Positions 6,577-13,837 of a DNA stretch of 17,749 bases are shown piece by piece. The first letter of the stretch is position 1, and each line of letters opens with the position of its first letter. The position numbers and the translations under genes are program-made. The notes under the pieces were generated by a model, which had not been told where the DNA came from, did no database searches, and saw nothing but the letters and a program-made list of their open reading frames with translations. Origin of the DNA: CALJIC01 sp039805565 (GTDB lineage Bacteria; Chloroflexota; Chloroflexia; Chloroflexales; Roseiflexaceae); NCBI GenBank assembly GCA_039805565.1, contig JBDLTZ010000118.1:1-17749 (forward strand), in the 5' to 3' direction.

Positions 6577-7830
6577 ATGAAGCCGCTCGCCATCCCCGCC
6601 GACCGCATCCGTGCCGCCCTCGATGCTCACCCGACGCCGTTTCATCTATACGACGAGGGCGGCATCCGCGAGGCCGCCCGCGCGCTCCAGCGCGCCTTCG
6701 CCTGGGCCCCGGCCTTCCGCGAGTACTTCGCCGTCAAGGCGACGCCGAACCCTTCAGTTATGTCGATTCTAGCCGACGAGGGCTGCGGCATGGACTGCTC
6801 CTCGCTCGCCGAGCTGGCCCTCTCCGAGCGCATCGGCCTCTCCGGCGAGCGGATCATGTTCACATCGAACAACACCCCCGCCGAGGAGTTCCAGGCCGCC
6901 TGCCGCCTCGGCGCGGTGATCAACCTTGACGATCCCGGCCACCTGGCGTATCTGGAGCAGCACGCCGGCCTGCCGGAGCTCCTCTCACTGCGCTACAACC
7001 CCGGCCCGCTGCGCGAGGGCAACGCGATCATCGGCCGCCCCGAGGAGTCGAAGTTCGGCATGACCCGCACGCAGCTCCTCGCGGGCTTCGGCGAAGCCCG
7101 CGCGCGCGGCGTCGCCCGCTTCGGTCTCCACACGATGCTGGCCTCCAACGAGCTCGACCCAACCTACTTCATCGCCACCGCGCGCATGCTGTTCGAGCTG
7201 GCAGTTGAGATTCACGCCGAGCTCGGCATCCGGCTAGAGTTCGTCAACCTCGGCGGCGGCATCGGCATCCCCTACCGCCCGGAGCAGGTCCCGGTGGACC
7301 TCGCGCGGCTCTCCGAGGGGGTCCGCGCCGCCTACGCCGAGCTGATCGCGCCCGCCGGACTCGGCCCGCTGGCGATCCACCTGGAGTGCGGCCGCCTGCT
7401 GACCGGCCCGCACGGGCTGCTCGTGACCCGCGTGCGGCACACCAAGCGCACCTACCGCCACTACGCCGGCGTCGACGCGACCATGGCCGACCTCATGCGC
7501 CCCGGGATGTACGGCGCCTACCACCACATCACCGTGCTCGGCAAGGAGCACCTCCCCGCCGACCACACCTACGATGTGACCGGCTCGCTCTGCGAGAACA
7601 ACGACAAGTTCGCGGTGCAGCGCCCGCTCCCTGCGCTGACCCCCGGCGACGTGCTGCTGGTGCACGACGCCGGCGCACACGGCCGCTCGATGGGCTTCAA
7701 CTACAACGGCAAGCTGCGCTGCGCCGAGCTGCTGCTGCGCGCGTGCGGCGACATCCGGCTCATCCGGCGCGCCGAGACGCTCGACGACTACTTCGCGACG
7801 CTGGTGGAGCTCGGCCCAGCGCCCGACTAG
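6577..7830 (+). CDS. lysA: Diaminopimelate decarboxylase (PLP fold-type III)
   Basis: A 417-residue enzyme expected to convert meso-diaminopimelate to L-lysine, the last step of lysine synthesis, in the cytoplasm. The PLP lysine is K54 in FAVKATPN. Other landmarks are H185 in LHTMLASNEL, the phosphate-binding glycines LGGGIG (225-230), E270-CGR in place of the usual EPGR, RPGMYGAYHH (308-317), C339-E340-NNDKF in place of CES(D)GD, and Y376 in FNYNGK. All structural elements of the alanine-racemase-like barrel and C-terminal beta domain are present. The motif variants recall a divergent DAP decarboxylase branch, but another amino-acid decarboxylase cannot be fully excluded. GGGAG precedes ATG 6577; proS follows after 16 bases, so they are cotranscribed. 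Confidence 0.8.
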   Translation: MKPLAIPADRIRAALDAHPTPFHLYDEGGIREAARALQRAFAWAPAFREYFAVKATPNPSVMSILADEGCGMDCSSLAELALSERIGLSGERIMFTSNNTPAEEFQAACRLGAVINLDDPGHLAYLEQHAGLPELLSLRYNPGPLREGNAIIGRPEESKFGMTRTQLLAGFGEARARGVARFGLHTMLASNELDPTYFIATARMLFELAVEIHAELGIRLEFVNLGGGIGIPYRPEQVPVDLARLSEGVRAAYAELIAPAGLGPLAIHLECGRLLTGPHGLLVTRVRHTKRTYRHYAGVDATMADLMRPGMYGAYHHITVLGKEHLPADHTYDVTGSLCENNDKFAVQRPLPALTPGDVLLVHDAGAHGRSMGFNYNGKLRCAELLLRACGDIRLIRRAETLDDYFATLVELGPAPD

Positions 7831-7846
7831 CAAAAAGGAGAACACG

Positions 7847-9598
7847 GTGCGACTCTCGACCCTCTTCGGCCGGACGCTGCGCGAGGCACCGGCCGAGGCC
7901 GACCACATCGGCTACCAGCTCGCGCTGCGCGCCGGGCTTGTGCGGCAGCTCCAGGCCGGCAGCTTCGCGCTGATGCCGCTCGGTATGGCCGCCGTGCGCC
8001 GCATCGAGGCGATCATCCACCAGGAGATGGCCCGCATCGGCGCGCAGGAGATCCGCGTCCCCCTGGTCCAGCCGGCCGAGCCGTGGCAGCTCAGCGGCCG
8101 CTACCAGGCCTACGGCCCGCTGATGCTGCGCCTCACGGACCGCGCCGAGCGCCCGCTGGTCTTCGCGCCCACCAACGAGGAGCCGGTGGCCGAGCTCGCC
8201 CGCCGCGAGGTCTCCTCCTACCGCCAGCTCCCGGCGCTGGTCTACCAGGTGCACGCCAAGTACCGCGACGAGGCGCGCGCCAAGGGCGGCCTGATGCGCA
8301 TGCGCGAGTTCACGATGCTGGACGCCTACTCGCTCGACGCCGACGAGGCCGGGCTGGCGCGCGCCTACGACCGGGTCGACGCCGCCTTCCGCCGCGTCTT
8401 CGAGCGCTGCGGTGTGTGGTTCGTGCCCGTCCAGGCGGGCGGCGGAGAGATGGGCGGCAGCGTCACGGTGGAGTATACGGCGCTTTCCCCGGCCGGCGAG
8501 GACACGCTGGCGATCTGCGCCGGCTGCGGCTACGCGGCCAACGTAGAGGTGGCCACGGCGAGATTCGCCCCCAAGGGCACAGAGCTCGCGGCCGAGGGGG
8601 CGCTCGACTCGAGCGACGTCCGCTCGCGGCTCACGGCTCACGACGCCGATCTCGCGGAGGTGGCCACACCGGCCTGCAAGACGATCGCCGAGCTCGCGGC
8701 CTTCCTCGGCGTGCCGGAGTCCACCACCGCCAAGGCGGTCTTCTTCGACACCCCGGAGCGCGGGCTGGTCTTCACGGTGATCCGCGGCGACCTGGAGGTG
8801 AGCGAGGCCAAGCTCCTGGCCGCCGCGGGCGTCTCGGCGCTGGCCCCCGCTACCGCGGAGCAGATCGCCGCCGCCGGCGCGGTGCCCGGCTACGCCTCGC
8901 CCGTGGGGCTCGACGGCGTCTTCGTCCTGGCCGACCAGTCCGTCATCGAGGCCGGGCCGCTGGTGGCCGGCGCGAACCGCGAGGGGTACCACCTGCGCAA
9001 TGTTGTCTACGGGCGCGACTGGCAGGCCACGCGCGTCGCGGATATCGCCGCGGTGCGCGCCGGGGACCTGTGCGCCCGCTGCGGCGCGCCGCTGGCCCTC
9101 GAGCGCGGCGTGGAGATCGGCCACATCTTCCAGCTCGGCACGCGCTACGCCGAGGCGATCGGCGCGACCTTCCTGGACGAGGCGGGCGCCGCACGGCCGG
9201 TGGTGATGGGCTCGTACGGCATCGGATTAGAGCGGCTGCTCCAGGTGATCCTCGAGCAGCACCACGACGCGGCGGGTGTGGTGTGGCCGGCGGCGGTGGC
9301 CCCGCTCGACGCGCACCTCGTGCGGCTGGGCAAGGGCGATACATCGCGCGAGGCGGCCGAGGCGCTGCTGCGCGAGCTCGAGGAGGCCAGGGTGCGCGTG
9401 CTCTACGACGACCGCGAGGAGTCGGCCGGGGTGAAGTTCAACGACGCCGACCTGATCGGCCTGCCACTGCGTCTGCTGGTGAGCGACCGCATGCTCGCCG
9501 AGGGGGTGGTGGAGGTGAAGCCGCGCGGCGGGGAGGCGCTGAAGATCCCCCGCGCTGAGGTCGTGGCCTACGTGGCGGAGAGGCGCGGCGACAGGTAG
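7847..9598 (+). CDS. proS: Prolyl-tRNA synthetase, bacterial type with editing domain
   Basis: A 583-residue class II synthetase that charges tRNA-Pro. The N-terminal catalytic part matches the bacterial type: RAGLVRQLQAGSFALMPLG (about 28-46), PTNEEPV (108-114), motif 2 YRDEARAKGGLMRMREFTMLDAYSL (split at residues 139-150 and 151-163). An inserted editing domain spans roughly 225-395, with the lysine of STTAKAVFF matching the editing Lys of the E. coli enzyme. Motif 3 GSYGIGLERLL lies at about 455-465, followed by the anticodon-binding domain containing DDREESAGVKFNDADLIGLP. The start is GTG 7847, with AAAGGAG six bases upstream. Length agrees with E. coli ProRS. It is cotranscribed with lysA. 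Confidence 0.96.
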   Translation: MRLSTLFGRTLREAPAEADHIGYQLALRAGLVRQLQAGSFALMPLGMAAVRRIEAIIHQEMARIGAQEIRVPLVQPAEPWQLSGRYQAYGPLMLRLTDRAERPLVFAPTNEEPVAELARREVSSYRQLPALVYQVHAKYRDEARAKGGLMRMREFTMLDAYSLDADEAGLARAYDRVDAAFRRVFERCGVWFVPVQAGGGEMGGSVTVEYTALSPAGEDTLAICAGCGYAANVEVATARFAPKGTELAAEGALDSSDVRSRLTAHDADLAEVATPACKTIAELAAFLGVPESTTAKAVFFDTPERGLVFTVIRGDLEVSEAKLLAAAGVSALAPATAEQIAAAGAVPGYASPVGLDGVFVLADQSVIEAGPLVAGANREGYHLRNVVYGRDWQATRVADIAAVRAGDLCARCGAPLALERGVEIGHIFQLGTRYAEAIGATFLDEAGAARPVVMGSYGIGLERLLQVILEQHHDAAGVVWPAAVAPLDAHLVRLGKGDTSREAAEALLRELEEARVRVLYDDREESAGVKFNDADLIGLPLRLLVSDRMLAEGVVEVKPRGGEALKIPRAEVVAYVAERRGDR

Positions 9599-9610
9599 GA
9601 CGCGTGGCAG

Positions 9611-9657
9611 ACGGCCAACGGCCGGCAAACCAGCACGTCGTCCGTCGTCCGTCAGAC
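9611..9657. repeat. Short heptamer repeats between convergent genes
   Basis: Two imperfect ACGGCC(A/G) heptamers at 9611-9624 and GTCGTCC twice at 9637-9650, followed by GTCAGAC. The second set runs into the stop codon of the minus-strand methyltransferase (TGA at 9654-9652). These are the only sequences in the 53-base gap between the ends of proS and the methyltransferase; no clear terminator hairpin is seen. Confidence 0.6.
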
Positions 9658-10410
9658 CTGCCGCGCCACCGTCAGCATCAGCTCGCTGTCCGCCTCGTAC
9701 TCGTCCAGGTCGTACGAGCCATAGACCGCGTCGACCTCGAAGCCGGTGCGGGCCAGCAAGTGCTCCAGCTCGAAGCGATACAGCCAGCGCATCGGGAAGG
9801 CGCGCGTCGTGCGGAGCACCCGCCCCTCGCGGTCCAGCTCGTCATAGATGAACGTCACGTGGTTGACCTGGCGCGCCATGTCGGCGCGCTGCACCACGAA
9901 CTTCTGCACCCGCGTTCCGTCCGCAAGGGTGAAGCTGCGATCCAGCACCATCGAGCCGTCCAGCTCCGCCAGGCCGCGCGTGCTGGGGTTGAACATGTCG
10001 AGCGCCAGCAGCCCGCCCGGTACGAGCGCCGCGCGCAGGCTCTCCAGCGCCGCCAGCTGGTCCGCCACAGTAGTCAGGTGCATAAACGAGTTGAGCGCCA
10101 CGATCGCCAGGTCGAACGGCCCGCCCGGCAGCGCCTCACGCACGTCCCCCCGGCACAGCGTCACCTTGCCCATCAGGCCAGCGGCGCCCAGGCGATCGCG
10201 CGCCAGCTCCAGCATCGCCGCCGAGGAGTCCACCCCGGTGACGCGCAGGCCGGCGCGGGCCAGCGGGGCGATCAGGCGCCCGCTGCCGCACATCGCCTCC
10301 AGTACCCGCCCCCCGCCGCGCCGGCCGAGCTCCCGGTAGAGCTGCACGTCGTCGTCGAAGGCCGCGTGGTCGGCGTCGTAGTAGCGCGCCAGCGCATCGT
10401 AGATGATCAC
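9652..10410 (-). CDS. Class I SAM-dependent methyltransferase
   Basis: A 252-residue cytoplasmic methyltransferase of the Rossmann-like class. Motif I is VLEAMCGSGRL (36-46), followed by the ribose-binding acidic residue D61 in VTGVD, RGDVREA at about 87-93, and FDLAIVALNSFMHL as motif IV. The C-terminal half has the beta-rich region (FVVQRADMARQVNHVTFIYDELD) seen in small-molecule methyltransferases. The substrate is unknown. The start is GTG 10410, whose first bases overlap the stop of the upstream gene as GTGA, implying translational coupling with the membrane protein at 10407-10916. The C-terminus and stop abut a heptamer repeat. Confidence 0.88.
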   Translation of the reverse strand: MIIYDALARYYDADHAAFDDDVQLYRELGRRGGGRVLEAMCGSGRLIAPLARAGLRVTGVDSSAAMLELARDRLGAAGLMGKVTLCRGDVREALPGGPFDLAIVALNSFMHLTTVADQLAALESLRAALVPGGLLALDMFNPSTRGLAELDGSMVLDRSFTLADGTRVQKFVVQRADMARQVNHVTFIYDELDREGRVLRTTRAFPMRWLYRFELEHLLARTGFEVDAVYGSYDLDEYEADSELMLTVARQV

Positions 10411-10916
10411 GGCGTCCCCCCCCCGAGCACCAGCAGCGCGGCGCCGCCCAGCGCGATCAGCCCCAGCACACCGATCCCCAGCACGCCGGGCGAGAACACC
10501 GGCTCGAAGCGCGGCACCTGCGGCACATACTCGCGCTCGGCCACCCGGCGCGCGGGGTAGGACGGCGACGGCGGCAGCTGCGGCATCTGCGGCAGGCCCA
10601 GCTCACCGCCGAACGGCGGCATCGGCTGGATCGGCGGCGACATATCGGCGCGCTCCGGCAGGCTCGGCCCCACCCGGTCCGGCATGCGCGGGCCCGCATC
10701 GCCTCCGCGCCGCCCGAGCGCCTTCACCGCAGACGCTACGAAGCTCAGCAGCACGAGGCCGCCGACGATGTACGGCAGCAGGTTGGTGAGCTGAACCCCA
10801 CCGCCGAGCGCGTTCTGCACCGCGCGCAGGATCGGCCCGCCGGCCATCACTAGCACGAAGATCACCCAGCCGATCGCCGAGCTCCAGCCCGCGCCCCGAC
10901 CCTTCTTCTCAGACAT
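10407..10916 (-). CDS. Three-helix membrane protein with proline-rich middle, unknown function
   Basis: A 169-residue protein. Predicted membrane segments lie at about 14-30 (AIGWVIFVLVMAGGPIL), 46-66 (LLPYIVGGLVLLSFVASAVKA) and 143-165 (a Gly/Leu/Ala-rich helix near the C-terminus). Between them, residues 70-140 are rich in proline and methionine (PPIQPMPPFGGELGLPQMP), probably a flexible loop. No family is recognised. It is the first gene of a coupled pair: its TGA overlaps the GTG of the methyltransferase by four bases. Its upstream region carries an extended -10 element. Confidence 0.8.
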   Translation of the reverse strand: MSEKKGRGAGWSSAIGWVIFVLVMAGGPILRAVQNALGGGVQLTNLLPYIVGGLVLLSFVASAVKALGRRGGDAGPRMPDRVGPSLPERADMSPPIQPMPPFGGELGLPQMPQLPPSPSYPARRVAEREYVPQVPRFEPVFSPGVLGIGVLGLIALGGAALLVLGGGTP

Positions 10917-10954
10917 GGCTGCACCCCCGACCGCTACCGACCGCCCGTGGGCTC

Positions 10955-10963
10955 ATTGTAGCA
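10955..10963 (-). promoter_or_regulatory. Extended -10 promoter for the membrane protein-methyltransferase pair
   Basis: On the minus strand TGCTACAAT reads from 10963 to 10955: an extended -10 (TGn) with five of six TATAAT matches, ending 39 bases before the ATG at 10916. No good -35 is seen at 16-18 bases spacing. Confidence 0.45.
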
Positions 10964-11027
10964 CGCTACGCCGCTGGGAGGGCTGCGCCGTCCCAGGACC
11001 TGCCGTTCCAAGAACTGGTTGTCTCTC

Positions 11028-11042
11028 GGGGGCTGCGCCCCC
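11028..11042. repeat. GGGGGC-TGC-GCCCCC hairpin (REP-like)
   Basis: A perfect six-base stem with a TGC loop, followed by CAAACCCC. Its reverse complement has the GCA loop of the hairpins at 303-427, so it belongs to the same hairpin type. It lies about 60 bases 3' of the thiamine pyrophosphokinase stop. The rest of 10964-11080 holds nothing I can name. Confidence 0.6.
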
Positions 11043-11080
11043 AAACCCCACTCGTGCGCCGCACCCTTCTACGTCACGGT

Positions 11081-11122
11081 GCAGCACGCAGCACTCAGCA
11101 CTCAGCACTCAGCACTCACTCG
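11081..11122 (-). repeat. Heptamer array (GTGCTGA type) at the 3' end of the thiamine pyrophosphokinase gene
   Basis: On the minus strand six consecutive seven-base units read CGAGTGA, GTGCTGA three times and GTGCTGC twice. The gene's last codons (GTG AGT GCT GAG TGC TGA) are drawn from the array, so the final residues V-S-A-E-C and the stop codon are repeat-encoded. Each full unit contains TGA, and the seven-base period puts it in all three frames of this strand. Confidence 0.85.
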
Positions 11123-11773
11123 CCACTGCAGCGCACCGCCGTCGTCGTGGTGCACCACCAGCAGCAGCCCCTCGCGCAGCGACACGCGCCCGGGCGGCTC
11201 GAGCAGCACATTGCTCACCCCGCGCGCCCGCTCGTGGCGCAGCGTAGCGTCCTCGAGCGGGTAGAGCAGGCCGGCCGTCGTCACGCCGCGCGCTTCGCCG
11301 GTCAGCGGGAGCAGCGAGACCGTGTCGCCGCGCGCGCCCTCGATCACCGCGGCGTCCCGCACCACGAACAGCGTCTGCTGGCCATCCAGCAGCCGCACGC
11401 TCCGCCCGCGCAGCTCCGGCATGTCGAGCATCGCAACATTCGCAAGGGTGTGGTCCCAGCGCCCACCCAGCGCCCCCAGCACGTCGATCCGCTCGGCGTC
11501 GCGCTCCACCGCGAGCAGCAGCGCCAGCTCCAGGTCGGTCTCGTCCTTGGCGCGCGGGAAGCGGCGTAGCTCAACACCCAGCGCCCGCAGCTGCCCCTCG
11601 CTCGCCGCATCGAGCGAGTCCAGGTCGCCGATCACCAGGTGGGGCGGCGCCCCGGCGCGCAGCAGCGGCATCGCACCGCCATCGGCGGCCACCAGCAGAT
11701 CCGCGGCGCGGATGCGGTCGAGGAACGGCTCGGCGTCCAGATTCGGTGCGTTCGCGACGATCACGGCGTACAT
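11102..11773 (-). CDS. Thiamine pyrophosphokinase (thiamine diphosphokinase)
   Basis: A 223-residue enzyme that transfers pyrophosphate from ATP to thiamine to make thiamine diphosphate in the cytoplasm. Family landmarks are AADGGAMPLL (29-38), GDLDS (49-53, metal/ATP site), FPRAKDETDLELAL (about 72-85), GALGGRWDHTLAN (about 97-109) and the C-terminal RGVSN near residue 190, which contacts thiamine. The frame is open upstream to 11902, but ATG 11773 is chosen because the conserved fold starts there (MYAVIVANAPNLD) and GGGAG lies upstream; the extension would also overlap the divergent gene at 11835. The C-terminal SAEC tail and stop derive from a heptamer repeat, so the ancestral end may have differed. 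Confidence 0.93.
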   Translation of the reverse strand: MYAVIVANAPNLDAEPFLDRIRAADLLVAADGGAMPLLRAGAPPHLVIGDLDSLDAASEGQLRALGVELRRFPRAKDETDLELALLLAVERDAERIDVLGALGGRWDHTLANVAMLDMPELRGRSVRLLDGQQTLFVVRDAAVIEGARGDTVSLLPLTGEARGVTTAGLLYPLEDATLRHERARGVSNVLLEPPGRVSLREGLLLVVHHDDGGALQWRVSAEC

Positions 11774-11834
11774 AGAGCTCCCAATATGCGGTACAGTATC
11801 TCGTGCATGGTACCACTTCAGCGCAGGAGGCACG

Positions 11835-13796
11835 ATGACACGTCCGCCAGAGACTAGCCAGCTCCCAGCGCCCCGCACGGCCAGCGCATCGCGGCGCGGC
11901 ACGTCCGTGGAGCTCGTCGTCCTGCACCGCGACCCGCGCCCGGCCGCAGAGGCGCTCGCCGCCTACGCGGCCCCGGCCAGCGTGTGGGCACCGCACTACC
12001 ACGTGGCCGCCGGCGGAGCGGTGACTCGTCTGGTCGAGGAGCAGCGCGCCGCGCGCCACAGCGGGCTGGCCCTCTGGCGCGAGTACCGCCGCAGCATCGA
12101 CCGTATCAGCGTGGGGATCACGCTCGAGGGCGCGCCGGGGACGCCCTACACCCGAGCCCAGACCGACGCGCTCGGCGCGCTCGCCGCCGACATCCTGGCC
12201 CGCCACGCGCTGACACCCGCCGCGCTGGTGGCGTGGCGCCCACCTGAGCCCGGCGAGCGGGTCGGCGAGCTCGACCCGGTGCACCTGCCGGCGCTCATGC
12301 CCAAGGCCCTGCCGCGCCCCCCGGTGCTCGGCTTCGAGGAGGAGGAGCCTGCGGTGCTCGGGGCGCCGCAGGACCCGGCAGCGGCGCAGCGGCTCTGGCT
12401 CGCGCTCCAGGAGGAGACCTTCGCCCGGCGCGGCGGGATCGGCTTCCAGCCCGGCTGGGCCTTCCACCTCCACGCCGCCAGCCAGGAGCTCGGCGCGCCG
12501 CTCGCCCCCAGCTCCCCCGAGCCGCGCTGGATCAGCGCCGGCGGTAAGCGCTACGGCTACCAGCCCTTCGCGCGCGACACGATCTTCAACGAGGGCCGCA
12601 GCTGGACGGCAGTACAGAACCTGAGCCAGCTCCTGACCAGCGGCGTGCCCGCGCCTGGTACACTGCCCTTCCTGATGCTCCAGGCCAGCTACGACGACAC
12701 CATCGCGGCCGGGCCGCAGCCCCCGGCCGGAAAGGTCGGCTTCCAGCCCCGCCAGGCCATGCCGCAGCTCGCGCTGAAGGAGCGCCTCGGCCCGGCCCTC
12801 AGCGGCAACTACAGCATCAGCGTGGCCGGCTCCTCCTACGCCGTACAGGTCTTCGCCGGCGACACCCTCTACACCCCCGTGGCGCCCGCCGGCCAGCAGA
12901 CGAATTGGAGCGTGGTGCGGCGGCTGAGCCAGGAGGCCCCCGGCCCGCTGCGCGACGCGCTGTGGGTCGAGACCTACAGGGCCAGCGGCGCGCCCTACCA
13001 GCCCGGCTCGCCCTTCCACCAGGCCGGCGAGCGCGAGCAGCTCGGCGCGCCCCTCGGTCCCGTGGTACGCGTCACCTCCGACGGCCAGCCCTACGACGCG
13101 CAGGTATGGGCGCTCGACACGCTCTACGCCTCCCCAGACGAGCCCCCGGCGCGCGCCTCAGCCCTGCCCAAGCCCCCCGCCGTGACCGGGTGGAAGCCCG
13201 CCCGGCCGGCTCCGCCCACCCAGCCGCCCGCGCCACCTCGTCCCACGCCGCCCCCCGCCCCGCCGGCCGGCGACCGCGCCAGCCCCGCCTGGCCCCCACC
13301 CCCCGGCTTCCGCTTCCTCTCCACCGCGGAGCGCGAGCGGCTGTTCGGCAGGTACGCCTACCGGGTCAACCCGGACCGCACCGTCACCATCACCGACGGC
13401 TGGGTTGCCGCCAATATCGTCGACGTGCCCACGCCGCAGCTCGCCCGCCTGCGCGTCACCAGCGTCAAGTTCCACAAGAAGGCCGCCGCCCAGCTCCAGG
13501 CGCTGCTCGCGGCGTGGGAGCAGGCCGGCCTGCTAGACCGCATCCTCAGCTGGAACGGCACCTTCGCACCACGCCTGATGCGAAAGCTGGACCAGCTCAG
13601 CTCGCACGCCTGGGGCACCGCCTTCGACATCAACGCCCCTCAGAACGGCCAGGGCGTCCTCCCGCCGCTGGTCGGCCAGACCGCCAGCGTGCGCGAGCTC
13701 GTGCCGCTCGCCAACCACTACGGCTTCTACTGGGGCGGCCACTTCAGCGGCGCCTTCGTCGACGGCATGCACTTCGAGGTGGCGGTGATCGTGTAG
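11835..13796 (+). CDS. Large peptidoglycan hydrolase-like protein: amidase_2-like domain, three LGxP-type repeats, M15 peptidase
   Basis: A 653-residue multidomain protein. Residues 24-150 resemble N-acetylmuramoyl-L-alanine amidase/PGRP domains (VVLH with H31, HYHV at 54-57, RLVEEQRAARHSG at 65-77, SVGITLEG). The late GHSD...DP zinc motif reads AWRPPEPGERVGELDP, with Trp134 where a zinc His is expected, so this domain may be inactive. Residues about 201-251, 301-350 and 386-435 are three copies of a roughly 50-residue repeat (F/YQP...LG.P L...Y..Q.FA.DTL(Y/F)). A proline-rich linker (448-500) leads to an M15/VanY-type peptidase: SSHAWGTAFDIN (H591, D598) and GMHFEV (H646), the complete zinc triad. 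The likely target is cell-wall peptide cross-links. No signal peptide is visible at the N-terminus. Strong AGGAGG precedes ATG 11835. Confidence 0.8.
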   Translation: MTRPPETSQLPAPRTASASRRGTSVELVVLHRDPRPAAEALAAYAAPASVWAPHYHVAAGGAVTRLVEEQRAARHSGLALWREYRRSIDRISVGITLEGAPGTPYTRAQTDALGALAADILARHALTPAALVAWRPPEPGERVGELDPVHLPALMPKALPRPPVLGFEEEEPAVLGAPQDPAAAQRLWLALQEETFARRGGIGFQPGWAFHLHAASQELGAPLAPSSPEPRWISAGGKRYGYQPFARDTIFNEGRSWTAVQNLSQLLTSGVPAPGTLPFLMLQASYDDTIAAGPQPPAGKVGFQPRQAMPQLALKERLGPALSGNYSISVAGSSYAVQVFAGDTLYTPVAPAGQQTNWSVVRRLSQEAPGPLRDALWVETYRASGAPYQPGSPFHQAGEREQLGAPLGPVVRVTSDGQPYDAQVWALDTLYASPDEPPARASALPKPPAVTGWKPARPAPPTQPPAPPRPTPPPAPPAGDRASPAWPPPPGFRFLSTAERERLFGRYAYRVNPDRTVTITDGWVAANIVDVPTPQLARLRVTSVKFHKKAAAQLQALLAAWEQAGLLDRILSWNGTFAPRLMRKLDQLSSHAWGTAFDINAPQNGQGVLPPLVGQTASVRELVPLANHYGFYWGGHFSGAFVDGMHFEVAVIV

Positions 13797-13837
13797 CGCC
13801 GGCCGTGGTACGATACCGGTCACTTCTGAAGAGCTGA

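Noticed and set aside
7760..9558. Long frames on both strands inside proS
   Set aside because: They are shadows of a high-GC coding gene: Arg/Gly/Ala-rich, with no motifs, while proS shows complete class II signatures.
11322..11834. Long upstream extension of the hydrolase frame
   Set aside because: It is antisense to thiamine pyrophosphokinase; the strong AGGAGG and the start of homology are at 11835.
11774..11902. Extended start for thiamine pyrophosphokinase
   Set aside because: It would overlap the divergent hydrolase gene and adds 43 residues absent from the family; ATG 11773 has its own ribosome site.
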